Below are positions 19,486 through 29,526 of a stretch of DNA of 64,000 nt, one piece after another. Source of the DNA: Zoroaster sp. YZ-2022 (lineage: Eukaryota > Echinodermata > Asteroidea > Forcipulatida > Zoroasteridae); the NCBI GenBank assembly GCA_029582265.1, contig CM055817.1, positions 56,493,750 through 56,557,749 of the forward strand, given 5' to 3'. The position numbers were made by a program, and so were the translations under genes. Every line of letters begins with the position of its first letter. Positions within the stretch are counted from its first letter, which is position 1. The notes below the pieces were generated by a model. It was not told the origin of the DNA. It searched no databases and was given only the letters and a program-made list of their open reading frames with translations.

Positions 19486-22400
19486 GTAAGTTGAATAATT
19501 TGGGGATTCCAGCATGATATTTTGTCTGAAGTATAACATTACCATCATCTTATAAGCCATCGGTTTAGTTTGCAGGTACACACACCATCTTATCAGAATC
19601 ACAATATCTCACTTCGCCATAGTTAAGATTTACAGTACACTTGGTATTACTGCAAACTGTATACCATAGTATTAGCCAGAGGGGTGTCTGGGTGTCTTTT
19701 CGACACCCTATTTAATCTGTCATGTACTACATGCAAAAGTATTGTAAGTGAACAATTTGGACACCCTGTTTTGAAATTTCCAGCAAATTTAGACACCCTG
19801 TCTAAATCCTGGCTAACACCTTGCCGTATACAATACTCCCATGCAATGCAAGCGTCATAACTTCCAATCTTATAAGCTTAAAGTTATAGTTGAGTAATGA
19901 TTTATCAGGCAGAATTACTTCACAGAAGATTCCACACGTCTTGGTAGCCAGCTTAATAATTATGATCGCTCCAGATCTCATGTGAAAGGTACAACACATG
20001 TTACATTGGGCTGAGCTGTCTCATTCTTTTACACACGTATGTTACATTGGGCTGAGCTGTCTCATTCTTTTACACATGTTTACATTGGGCTGAGCTGTCT
20101 CATTCTTTTACACATGTTTACATTGGGCTGAGCTGTCTCATTCTTTTCTAGCTTGGCATCATTTTGGCCCCAAACAAGTGTCCGGTATCTGGTCATAGAT
20201 TGGCTTCAAAATCGGTCCGTAGACGCGCCTGAAAGAGGCCGCACAAATTGGGCAAATGTTCACACCCCTATGTGAAATAGTCGTTTAAAGCACAGCACTG
20301 CAGAATTCCAGTGGATCCAGCAAATTTTGCTGCAATTGAACATCGTTTCATAGCACCAAAAAATAAAAAAAATATAATAATAAAAATAAAATGCCGACGT
20401 GCAGGTCAGAGGTGACGAGCGCGGGTCAGAGGTGACGAGCACGGAGACCAGAAACCTGACACTGTTTTGGCCTTAGGGTTTTAAGGTAATAACAACATTT
20501 TCGAATTATAATGTAAAACTTACTTGTTGTGATAACAATGGTTTAATAACAATGGTTTAATAACAATGGTTTAAACAATAACAATGGTTTAATAACAATG
20601 GTTTAAACTCTTCATCAAATGATTTATAAATAAACTGATAACTGTAGGCCTAATGTGGGCCAGCCCATGCATCGACACCCTAGACTTGAGATCAGTTCTT
20701 AACTTGCCATATTTTGTGTTTAACCCACCTACTACTACAAGGGTCAAAATGAGTCAAAATGTTGATATACTTGCCAAGGTATATCTAGTGCACGTAAAAG
20801 TCAAACACTGTCAAACCTTACGTGTAGTAAGTACACTTACAGGTCAAAATGAGTTGACCGTTTTTGACTGGTGAAAGCATTGTCTGTTATTGTTCAGGGT
20901 GGTCAAAATGAGTCAAAACCGGTCAAAAATGCCCCTGTGTGCACATTTGGGTCACGTCAACAGTCAAAACGGCAGTTGACTGGTTTTGACCTCTATAGCA
21001 ACTTCCCACTAAAGTCAGCTATAATAGGAGGGTTAATGCATACAGAGCATCGCATTAAATATGTCATTTATTTCAACTGACAACTCTTAAAACAAGCCTG
21101 ATAGATTGAAAATATTTTCAATCGTCACTTTGGCCAACACTGACCATTTTCAGTCTGTGGAATACCCCCTCTATTGGCAGTTCATAGTACAGGTTTAGCA
21201 TCGTGGTATTAAAAGAAAACTACGCACGGAGCTGAGTAGCCTTTAGTCGAGTCGCGCGCGGCAACCCGAAAATCCAACCCGAAAAAAGACCACGCATGCG
21301 AGCCCGTCTTTTTTCGTGGGCCTTGAATAAAGACTAGAAGCTGAGTAATTTGCACGTCCATTATCTGCGGTCTTATGTTTTTCTTTATTTTATCTGCCGA
21401 TGTATACATAATAGGTAACTCTAATTTGAAATATATTACTGAAATATATTATTGAAATATAGTCCATCCCAACATTTTGCTTACGGTTTAAATAAAAAAT
21501 AATTTCCAAACATAAATTAATCATTTTGCTGGAGATTTATGAATAATCCAGTAGCTTCATTGAAACAGACTGGTAAAGACCGCTAATGGCTTCCCCACTC
21601 CCGATAGCGTGTGTGCGGCGTAGCCACGGGGGGCCTGGGGACACGTTCCCCCCACGCACAAATTCCCAGTGTCCCCCCCCCCCCCCACACAAATTCCCAG
21701 TGCCCCCCAGGTTCCCCCACGAAAAATCCTGATAGTGACCCTAAAAAACAAAAGAAAAAGAAAAGGAAAAACCCATATCCCCTGGGTCCCCACTGAATAT
21801 GACCCCCCACTGAAAAAGTCCTGGCTACGCCGCTGCGTGTGTGGTGTTCTGGGTTGCTGGAGCTATATAAATCCGTCAGACAGGGTGTCTCATTTTTATA
21901 GTGACTTGTACTCGGATTCTAGTCTCAATGATTAATGACCAACATTTTACAGGCATTTCTGTGTCGGACTCGCCTGCGAAATTACCATATTTACTGTGTA
22001 TAAAAACCAGCCAGCCTGTTAAGCACAGAACAACAAAATGGGCGGCAAATGCTTCCAAAATATTTATTTAAATATTGGTTTCGGTTAGTCGGTTAGCCGG
22101 TTAGCAAATTTCTAAACGGTTATTGCAGTTTCGGTCAGTTTAACCGGTTAACCGTCCCAGCACTATAATTGGTGTATACATTGTGCATCGCAGACTGCAT
22201 AAAGCCCGGTTCATACTTGACGCGAAAGCGAATGCGAAGCGAATTTTACGTCATCAAATTCGTGGCGAATGATTCACGCAAGTTGAAATGTAGGTAAAAC
22301 TTGTAGCTTTGCATGGTGAGGATGATAAGTAAGACTAATTGGTGGTACAACTCGACGTTTCGATCAGTATGCTCTGATCGTCCTCAGGAGAGAACTTTTG

Positions 22401-25400
22401 CGAACCTTCGCCGCGAATATTTGCCGTGAACCATTGTCGACGTCACGAATTTCGCTTCGCATTCGCTTTCGTGTGAAGTATGTGTTATTTTATAGTTTGT
22501 TTCATTTATAGTGGACGGTTAAATGAAGGAGACAGACACTAAGATTGACTATTTACTTTCAGTACATCGGTCATGTTCAATCCATCATGTCAGCACGCGC
22601 ACATGTACATGTACTAATCAATGGCTGCCGACCTGCCAACGGGTGCGGCTAGTAGCTATAGCGCAAAGCCAGGCCGGCAACACAGTAACTGTCACAAGAG
22701 GGCGACATAACTATTATCGTAACAGTATGAACCAGCCTTAAGTCGAGACGCGGCATTTCAACCACTGTCGGGATGCAATCTATCTTTTCTGCAGACCAGA
22801 ATTGTCATTGTAAACTCGCCCTTAATGCTGCATGTATATGTTAAACATGTTGATTTATTTTTCCTTAAACTAAACATTATCTGCAGCCTTGATATTATGA
22901 TTTGTGTCTGAATTTATTTTGTTATTTTGTTTAAAAAAAACCAATGAATTGTTGTGGAATCGACTGAACTAATTACCCACCCTTCATTAAAGGGGCAGTG
23001 TCGTCACGATCAGAGCAAACTTTCAGCAAGGCATGGAATCAGTCCCTTTAAACATGGAGGTAGCTTTAAAAGACGCTGTGTATAACGTGTATTGCCTAGC
23101 AACCTTGACAACCTTGGGTATATTATCATTTATAATTTAATAGAGTGTTTTATTTTTAGACCGAAATTCATGTATATTCCCTCACACTAGCTGCCTCGCA
23201 CTCGCTGCCTTGAACTCTCTGCCTGCATCCTTACCATCTGTAATCTCCTTCAGTTAAAAAAATGTTGATAAATATTTTTCTTCAATGTGACTTGAGTGGC
23301 CTTTTGGCCTTATGGCGAACGGCCTTCATAAAAAATTAAAAGGTTCATAAGATAGCATTTTACAGGGGGAAACGTCTGTTTTTGTAACCGCAGGTGTTTT
23401 CCCAGTTGAATCTCTTTCCAGTGTCGGTGCCCGCAGTGACTGGATCATGAAGAAAGTAAACGAGACAATTGCTGAACATTTAGACGGCATTAATATCGAT
23501 ATTGAGTATCCACTGAAGAAGTCAGAAGCTCACCTTCTGACGGATTTTATGGGCGAGTTATCCAAAGCTTTCCATATATCCATTCCAAACTCCCAGGTAA
23601 TTACTTCACTTTTAAAGGGACACTATCGTCACGATACAGAATAGACTTTCAACGGGGCATCGAATCGGTGTCCTAGTTTAAGATGAAAACAGTGACTGAA
23701 AATTACTGGCTCATTTATGCAACAGCAACGGTGATATGACCTTATCATTATCATGTGGGGTATTATTTTCAGTCACCTGGTTAATCTAAAGCTAGCACTC
23801 CGATTCCATTCCATGCTGATCGTGACGATATTGTCCATTTAAAGACGGGCTCTAAGCATAATAATATCAATAAATGACCTTTGCCCATTTTTAGAGAGGT
23901 TATGTCATAAGGTCGTGGGTTCGAATCCCGCCCGAGTCGCCTGTGTAGTTTTTTCACAGACACTTGGAAAGCACTGAGTATACAGTGCTATAAACACGTC
24001 GGTGTAGGGCAAAATTAAATCAATTGTTTATCACCCGACGCAAGAATTTCACCAATCTATAAACGTAAGTTGTCTCAACCGAAGGTAAAATATTGTAAAA
24101 CGTAATTTTGTCTACCCAAGCATCTGAACCAACTCCACCTTTTTGACTAATTGGTCAAATTATGGTACCTTAAACTAAGGTCAGTTATTTCTACACATTC
24201 AATTTTGTCAAACCGACAATCTATACTGGAATAATCACTATGTCACTGGATGGGATAACACCATCAATTTTATACTTTTTTTGTTGAAACACACCGGGAC
24301 AGCTTATCTGGAAGTATTGTTTACCCGTTGCTGTGACAACTGCTTCAGGGAATGCTCATCCGTTTGTGTCTTCAGTCATTGACTTCATTATTTATCTTGT
24401 TTAATTTAACCAGGTCACGTTTGACGTTGCGTGGGCACCAGACTGCATCGATGAGCGTTGTTATGACTACAAGGGTATCGCAGGGTCTTGTGACTTTGTG
24501 TTTATTATGGCCTATGCCGAACAGAACCAGATATATGGCCCATGTATAGCAATGGCTGACGCTCCTTACAATAAAACTGTGCAAGGTATAATCAAGCAGA
24601 CGTGAATTTTTTGACAAGGGGGGGGGGGGTGATTCAAAATTTCAAATTTAAATTCGCTCCTAAATATGTGACCCGCTCTACGAAAAAGGGTATTAAGTCG
24701 CGCTATGCTATTACACGTAAAGGGCTGTTCTATGTGGAGACGGGTGAACAAATCTTCACAAACTGATTTTTTTTTGGTTTGTTGGCTTCTATAATATCAA
24801 TATTTTCATAATTTATTTTCAGAAATATTAATATTGATGAATAAAGATGAAAAAACAAACGTTTTTGTGTGCATTGTTTTCATCTTTTGTTTTACTCTTT
24901 GTCCGTTTTAGAGGGACCACCAATGTTATGCTTTCGTAGTGATAAGGTTTTAACACCCGCTATCAATAACATAACTGTTGCTATGGGCATTCAAGAGAGT
25001 TGATTTTTTAGCTCATTTCTTTTTCCACTTAGTATGTTTAAAGGGCTGTATCTCTGAAAGCACTTTCGTTACATTGTAAAATATGAATATGCAAATTATT
25101 AATATATCTCCAGAAAGCAAAATGCCACAGGGGTCAAACCTGTACCAAATTAAAGCTTGTGATGTCACCAATTCAACTACACTCACTGGCCAAAAGTATT
25201 GCAATATGCTTAAAATTAGCACTTTACAGTAACAGGTGAGATGATCATTTAATCTGATTTCATCGATCGTGTATTACATAATTTCGAGCAAGAACAGTAA
25301 AAAAGAACATTGACTTCAAAACACAGGCACTTTCAACAAGTCTTAAGTAGTGTAAATAAAATAAAATTAATTATTGTAACACAGTTCTCTGAACTGATCT

Positions 25401-28400
25401 TTGGTGTGTGTTGCAATACTTATGGCCAGTGAGTGTATATATATAACTAATTTTTTTATTTGTGCGACTTAATACCCATTTTTGTAGAGCGGGTCACATA
25501 TTATCTCACCCGGCCGTCCTTACACCTTCTGAGTACTGCGGTAATTTTGTAATTTTGTATTTAAAAATAAATAAATAAATCAGTGGGGATGAATTTTTAG
25601 AACAATATAAATAAATATTTGGAAATTTATTGAAAATGTGTGATTTGTTTTGGAGAATTCTTTTTTGTGCTAATTTGCGAAAACGTTTTGGGGAATCTTT
25701 TGAAAATTTGAAATATTTGTTCAATATTTGAAAACAATGGTAGGCCTCAAATAACTTTTCTAACTTACTCTCTTAATGTAAAAGAGTGAAACCACTCTTT
25801 TAAAGAGCTACCGTATATGGCGGACAAGTCTTTTTGGAGTGTAAAACCCACTCTGATTCGAGTGAAAAAACAGTAAAAGGCTACCAATTCACTCTTTATA
25901 CACTACTAATTGTACTCTTTATCCACTCCAAAAAGACTTGTCCGCCATGTAGCTCTTTGAAAGAGTGGTTTTCACTCTTAGAGAGTAGGCTAATATACAG
26001 TGCCACTAAGGAAATTGTTCAGTTTTGAGGGAATACAAGTGGTCATTGCTTCAGGATAAAAACCTCTGGGTACGGTGGTGGTCACAGACTATAAAGGACC
26101 GAGCCAAAGGTGGGTTTTTTTTTATCGGCAACGACCCCAGAAGTCTTTATCCCACGTAGGGGTATGAATGTTTGCCCGATTTGTGAGGCCTCTCTTAGCC
26201 ACCATACTTTGTATAATGGGAAATTTGGTCCCCGCATATACAATGTATCACGTATTTCCCTGAAAAAAGAGAAAAAAAAGCGCGTCACCGCACCGATTTT
26301 GAAGCCGACCGTTGACCAGAAACCAGACTATTTTTTTGGCCTTAACAAAAGAAGAAAAATATATCAAATTTTACACATGTGTGTACTTGCACTGCAAACC
26401 GACCGAGGACTTATAACAAAGGGAACAATAGGTCCTCGGTCGCCAGTTCCTTGTTTTCGGAAGGGCGTCTTGTACAAAACCAATGAGTTTGCTTCAAAAA
26501 GAGTCCAAACACAATGGGAACAATAAAAGGGAACAATAGAGCTCCTCGATCGTCTTGGAAAGCACGACTGTGTGTGTTGCTTTCAAATGTTTCTAATAAA
26601 CCCTTTATCCTCTGTTTGTCTTCCAGGGATACAGGGTTATCTTAATTTAGGAATAACTCCTGATAAGCTTGTACTGGGAGTATCTTGGGGCGGTATGGAT
26701 TACTTCTGTCTTAATGTATCCGAGGTAATGTCTTAATTAATTCACCATGTCTTGAAGCTTTTAACTTCCTTCAAAACCAAATAGTCAAATTCGAATGTTT
26801 CCCATGAAGAAGAAAATTGCCTTTCAATACCGAATTCATCTTTAAGATTTCTTCTGCAAAAAGAAAAATATTATTCTAGACAGATATAAATTTAATGGAT
26901 AATAATGCCACTTTTAGCAGAAGGTATAATCTGAGTTGATATCTCCATTATTTTAAATTTGGTGACTTCACGTTTGATTTACTGCCTAAAATCATCGGTA
27001 TTCTTTTAACATTTCAGGATCACGTTTGTGCAATCCAACACGTGCCATTCAGGGGCGCGCCGTGTAGTGACGTCCCAGCTAAAGGTAGATCGTATTCGTT
27101 CATGATGAAACAACTTAAGATATCTACAACTGGAAGACTTTACAATGTAACCTTTGAATCTCCATATTTTGATTATAAGGTTAGTTGCCTTTTCCCACCA
27201 AAACCCCGTAAGCATATTTTTTCTACTATGCATTTATCAGATAGACAGCCCGTTGATTTTGGTCTCCTTCGTTCAATTCAGTTACAGTCAAGCGAAATAC
27301 TTTATATAAAAAAATGCACCATTCACTGGTAGCCATTAACGCTACTGCCATATTTCGTCACCGTTTTCACGAAGAGCCACTCATGTTAAAATGACAAATT
27401 ATTGATTAATACAGGCAGGGGCGTATCTCAATAATTGCATTTTGCGTTTTCACGAAGAGCCACACATCCCCAAAGATGCATGTAATACATTGCAACAGAA
27501 GGGCGTAAATGTAGGTCAAATCATTTTGCGTTTTCACGAAAAGCCACTATTATGTCAGTGTGCGCGTGATCACGTGACTTGCGCATCCCTTTCCTATGTA
27601 AAAAAAAACACGTATTCAGATGGGCGTATAAGTAGGTCATCTCACTTTTTAGGTTTCACGAAGAGACACATATCTTTGACTAATTACTATGGCAATTAGC
27701 CAATATTTTAAAAGAAATTAGTCAATGGAGAGGTTAAACTTTTACAGAATCATGTAAGGGGTTTTAAACTGCAAACCGTGGCTTTAGTATTGCAGATTTG
27801 CAGTTTTAAGCTAAGCACAGTATAAAATGTAAATCTCAATCACGCCATTTGAGATATGTGGCTCTTCGTGAAAACGGTGACGATTTGTCTGATTCCCTGT
27901 ATGCATTAACGTTTACGAGTTCTGTATACAAAAAGGAGCCAGACCATTTTCTCAATTCAAGCCTCGGTTTGTTATATGGACTTTAGGAAAAAAGAGATCT
28001 GGCTTCACGGTGATCAAGTCTTTTATCTTCAAAGTTATAACTAAAACCACAGAAATCAGAGGTAGCTCCACACAAGTTGTGCTCAACCCTACTACACATG
28101 GAGGCCACTCCGATCCACTAAATTTTCAATATGTTCTTCACCAACCTTTAGTACATACAAGCCCGCTGTCATTTCCATGTAATCTTATACAAAATCAACT
28201 GTGTGCCACCCAAGGCCACTGTAAATGTTTGAACATATTAGTATGGCCTGCAATGTATCAATGGGATACCACCTTACCCTACAATCTCAGTGGTGTGACA
28301 GTGCACAGAAGGGTAACCATAGGAGGCCCACTGGCAACAGCTAATGGCTTGTAGTGGCCTGAATGGGTTGTTTCAAAAATTGCGCTGATTGTAGGTTGTT

Positions 28401-28618
28401 TTGTTCATGTGTCTGTTTAGGTCAACTCCACTGGAAAGAGCAGGCAGGCCTGGTATGACGACCCCGAGTCATTAGCCTTACGCTATGAATACGCAAAAAC
28501 CCTGAAGCTTCGTGGGATTGGAATGTGGAGCGCCGACAGCCTAGATTACAGCAGAGATCCATCGGCACGGAATGAGACCAAAGCAATGTGGGACGCCATC
28601 AGTAAATTTCTTGACTAG
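19348..28618 (+). CDS. CTBS: Di-N-acetylchitobiase gene (GH18), 5' end in gap
   Basis: Six exons were assembled by frame and splice sites: 19348-19485 (5' part missing), 23394-23596, 24414-24585, 26627-26724, 27018-27179, 28421-28618. The order, phases and sequence follow animal CTBS, a lysosomal exo-acting glycosidase that splits the chitobiose core GlcNAc-GlcNAc from the reducing end during Asn-linked glycoprotein degradation. The catalytic GH18 motif DGINIDIE is intact, with Glu as acid/base. A conserved Cys pattern (APDCIDERCYDY, RGAPCSD) and the C-terminal RGIGMW-x-DxLDYS are present. The signal peptide and first exon are not visible. One oddity is that the family's M-x-Y-D strand reads IMAYAEQ, with Ala for Asp. 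The gene covers at least 9.3 kb because its introns are filled with repeats. A polyadenylation signal AATAAA lies at 28837-28842. Confidence 0.93.
19672..19817 (-). mobile_element. TTAGCCAG-end MITE, complete short copy
   Basis: In the first visible CTBS intron. Ends TTAGCCAGAGGGGTGTCTGG and ACCCTGTCTAAATCCTGGCTAA, the inverse orientation of 2172-2446 and 4795-5143. At about 146 bp it is the undivided form of the family. Confidence 0.75.
20000..20152 (+). repeat. 37-bp tandem repeat
   Basis: Four units of TTACATTGGGCTGAGCTGTC followed by TCATTCTTTTACACATG, in a CTBS intron. Near-identical copies point to recent expansion. Confidence 0.85.
20165..20470 (+). mobile_element. Dispersed repeat, TTTCTGGTC / GGTCGGCTTC family
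   Basis: Left part GGTATCTGGTCATAG then GGCTTCAAAATCGG; middle GGGCAAATGTTCACACCCCT and GCAGAATTCCAGTGGATCC; right part AGACCAGAAACC then TTTTGGCCTTAG, inverted to the left end. The same modules recur at 26100-26345, 33040-33390, 50320-50560, 53535-53575 and 55060-55350. Non-coding DNA element family. Confidence 0.65.
20530..20612 (+). repeat. TAACAATGGTTTAA tandem repeat
   Basis: Six units of about 14 bases (AATAACAATGGTTT) in a CTBS intron. Confidence 0.8.
20724..21032. mobile_element. TTAA MITE (CCCNCCTACTA family), complete
   Basis: Flanked by TTAA (20720-20723 region and about 21032-21035). Left end CCCACCTACTACTACAAGG, right end TATAATAGGAGGG. The interior is GTCAAAATGAGTCAAAA-type repeats in both orientations. 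Complete version of 7134 and 17735. Confidence 0.65.
21600..21838. mobile_element. CGGCGTAGCCA TIR element, C/G-rich
   Basis: Left GCGGCGTAGCCACGGGGGGC and right CCTGGCTACGCCGCTG are inverted, enclosing C-rich sequence (GTTCCCCCACGAAAAATCC, GGTCCCCACTG). Same family at 35645-35838 (diverged) and 37508-37732 (opposite strand). Found in a CTBS intron. Confidence 0.65.
22065..22165 (-). repeat. ACCGGTTAACC repeat fragment
   Basis: Reverse-oriented relative of 17365-17625: GGTTTCGGTTAGTCGGTTAG, GCAGTTTCGGTCAGTTTAAC and CGGTTAACCGTCCCAGCAC. Confidence 0.55.
22202..22482. mobile_element. Fold-back element (GCGAATGCGAAGCGAA) split by Penelope-like fragment
   Basis: Outer inverted arms read CATACTTGACGCGAAAGCGA and TCGCTTTCGTGTGAAGTATG. 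They are interrupted at about 22295-22395 by a segment containing CTTGTAGCTTTGCATGGTGA and CTCGACGTTTCGATCAGTAT. That segment also occurs at 46740-46885 and 53865-54065 and is described under the hammerhead-like finding. Confidence 0.6.
22988..23052. mobile_element. AGGGGCAGTATCGTC MITE, deleted copy
   Basis: Reads TTAAAGGGGCAGTGTCGTCA, then GGCATGGAATCAGTCCCTTTAA: the two ends of the TTAA MITE joined with the middle lost. Lies in a CTBS intron. Confidence 0.65.
23394..23596 (+). CDS. CTBS: CTBS exon with GH18 catalytic motif
   Basis: Acceptor ACCGCAG/GTG, donor CAG/GTAATT; enters in phase 1, leaves in phase 0. Codes GVFPVESLSSVGARSDWIMK, then ETIAEHLDGINIDIEYP and a helix to SIPNSQ. DGINIDIE is the DxxDxDxE active-site strand of GH18, with the last Glu catalytic. 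A relative of the AGGG MITE starts 17 bases downstream in the intron. Confidence 0.93.
23613..23845. mobile_element. AGGGACACTATCGTC MITE in CTBS intron
   Basis: Inverted ends TTAAAGGGACACTATCGTCA and TCGTGACGATATTGTCCATT, with the same interior as 5396-5635 (GAAAATTACTGGCTCATTTA, CAACAGCAACGGTGATATGA). Sits just downstream of the catalytic-motif exon. 23880-23945 that follows has a tRNA box-B-like GGTTCGAATCCCGC, probably a SINE fragment. Confidence 0.7.
24414..24585 (+). CDS. CTBS: CTBS exon with altered MxYD motif
   Basis: Acceptor TTAACCAG, donor CAAG/GTATAA; phase 0 in, phase 1 out. Codes VTFDVAWAPDCIDERCYDYK, then a CDFVFIMAYAEQNQ tract and APYNKTVQG. The barrel strand normally reads M-S-Y-D-E-Q in CTBS; here it is M-A-Y-A-E-Q. 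Other family positions (Cys pair, QNQI, NKT glycosylation-type site) are kept. Confidence 0.92.
24665..25500. mobile_element. TIR element in CTBS intron, host of a nested Tc1-type MITE
   Basis: Inverted ends TATGTGACCCGCTCTACGAA (24665) and its inverse ending 25500; the similarity extends about 37 bases with a few mismatches. The interior shows no transposase. A second element sits inside (25180-25435). Confidence 0.75.
25180..25435. mobile_element. Tc1-type MITE, CACTCACTGGCC ends
   Basis: TA at 25178-25179 and 25436-25437. Inverted ends CACTCACTGGCCAAAAGTAT and the complement with one mismatch. These terminal sequences are typical of Tc1-like elements. 256 bp, non-coding, nested in the 24665-25500 element. 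Confidence 0.8.
25764..25993. mobile_element. Hairpin MITE with GAGTGAAACCACTCTTT arms
   Basis: Arms CTCTCTTAATGTAAAAGAGT, ATGGCGGACAAGTCTTTTTG and their inverses occupy most of the 230 bp, giving a long imperfect stem. It lies in the intron before the fourth visible CTBS exon. Confidence 0.7.
26100..26345 (+). mobile_element. Dispersed repeat, TTTCTGGTC family
   Basis: Same modules as 20165-20470 in a different arrangement: GGGGTATGAATGTTTGCCCG, CATACTTTGTATAATGGGAA, then GACCAGAAACCAGAC and TTTTTTTGGCCTTAAC. An incidental open frame across it is repeat-derived. Confidence 0.6.
26627..26724 (+). CDS. CTBS: CTBS exon
   Basis: Acceptor TGTCTTCCAG, donor GAG/GTAATG; phase 1 in, phase 0 out. 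Codes GIQGYLNLGITPDKLVLGVS, then WGGMDYFCLNVSE. PxKLVxGVxWxGxDYxCLNxSE is the conserved CTBS barrel strand with a buried Trp and Tyr. Confidence 0.92.
27018..27179 (+). CDS. CTBS: CTBS exon
   Basis: Acceptor ACATTTCAG, donor AAG/GTTAGT; phase 0 both ends. Codes DHVCAIQHVPFRGAPCSDVP, an insertion-domain helix (YSFMMKQLK) and ESPYFDYK. The VPFRGAPCSD tract is diagnostic of chitobiase among GH18 enzymes. Confidence 0.92.
27355..27883. mobile_element. MITE with internal copies of its terminal motif, family I
   Basis: Inverted ends begin TCGTCACCGTTTTCACGAAG and match for 26 bases. The core TTTTCACGAAGAGCCAC recurs inside at about 27447, 27531 and, degenerate, 27652, giving five copies in 529 bp. 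No coding capacity. Inserted in the last CTBS intron. Related to the larger element at 41581-42375. Confidence 0.8.
28093..28394 (+). repeat. GGAGGCCACTC dispersed repeat, complete copy
   Basis: Uninterrupted version of 7640-8400: starts CATGGAGGCCACTCCGATCC and ends CAAAAATTGCGCTGATTGTA. It ends about 25 bases before the acceptor of the last CTBS exon, so the branch-point region of that intron may be repeat-derived. Confidence 0.65.
28421..28618 (+). CDS. CTBS: CTBS terminal exon
   Basis: Acceptor GTCTGTTTAG; stop TAG at 28616. Codes VNSTGKSRQAWYDDPESLAL, then LKLRGIGMWSADSLDYSRD and a final helix KAMWDAISKFLD. QxWYDxPxSL and RGIGMWxxDxLDYS close the GH18 barrel; the Trp at the end of the barrel is the usual substrate-stacking residue. 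NST and NET are possible N-glycosylation sites, as expected for a lysosomal enzyme. Confidence 0.94.
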   Translation, partial: VNSTGKSRQAWYDDPESLALRYEYAKTLKLRGIGMWSADSLDYSRDPSARNETKAMWDAISKFLD

Positions 28619-28836
28619 ATGTGTCCTCTCGTTGACTCTGGAATCGAGTTGGTGGTGAAGGGTTTGAATCTTTTGAAGCGGGCCTGGCCAGGCCAATCCC
28701 GTGCTCCTTGCGCTGGGTTTTGAAGCTGGGTGTTGAAGGCCGGTTATAAACCAGACCTTAGCCGGTGGCGAGTGGGGTATTTCATGACTATAAGAGGGGT
28801 TTTGTAGGAAGAGTTGTCCTTTCAAAAGAAACCACG

Positions 28837-28842
28837 AATAAA
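28837..28842 (+). terminator. CTBS polyadenylation signal
   Basis: AATAAA about 220 bases after the CTBS stop codon; the first canonical hexamer downstream. Other AATAAA-like hexamers follow near 29320, so the real end may vary. Confidence 0.55.
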
Positions 28843-28879
28843 ATGTGCACATTGGCATACTTATTATTATTTGTTTACA

Positions 28880-29526
28880 GTGGGGGTACGTAGCCAGGGG
28901 GGGGGGGGGGGCAGGGGAGGCTGCCCTCACATGTTGGCAAAATAGTCACTATCTTGCCAACAAGTGTCAGTCACAAACTTGATGGTATTTCTGATTGACA
29001 TAATTTGTTAGTTCATTGAGTTTTTTGACTGTAAAATAACCTCCACTGATTTTTTGATATTTCTTTATATTAAAAATTGCCATTTGATATTAAATATTCT
29101 TTATAAATTATTTGTATGGTGTGGATAGGGTTTAAAAGGGGTTTGAAAAGTTATGATTAATTTGTGTAATTCAAGTTTAAATCTTTTATAACTTTAATTC
29201 CAGACACTGTGTGAGGAAACAGTATTACTGTATTGTTCATATATTATCGTGGATAATTGATGTTTTGTAATAATTATTTTGTATTTATATTTGTTTTTAA
29301 TTCCTTAAAAAGGAATACAAGTAATAAAATATCTTTGTTTTAAAAAGTACAAAACATTTTGGTAAAATACTGTTCAAACTAAATTGTAATACACTCCTCT
29401 CCGCGGTGAGATATGATATGGCAACCGTTTAGTCTCCCACATACCTCCATTAGCCTCCCACCCCGTTGCACCTAATTGTGATAAATTAAGAATTATAAAA
29501 TTATTTGTAGCGTAAAAAATAATATA
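28880..29526. other. Intergenic, no gene
   Basis: A G-run with GTACGTAGCCAGGGG at 28885-28920 is an end fragment of the CGTAGCCA element. The rest is AT-rich with no feature seen. Confidence 0.45.

Noticed and set aside
21557..21810. Gly/Pro-rich frames (also 35545-35961 and 37495-37812)
   Set aside because: Derived from C/G runs of the CGTAGCCA element; repeated in every copy and strand.
26110..26526. 138-codon open frame including NVCPICEASLSHHT
   Set aside because: It crosses a dispersed non-coding repeat; part of the same peptide appears antisense at 50332-50538 from another repeat copy, and there is no start context or family match.
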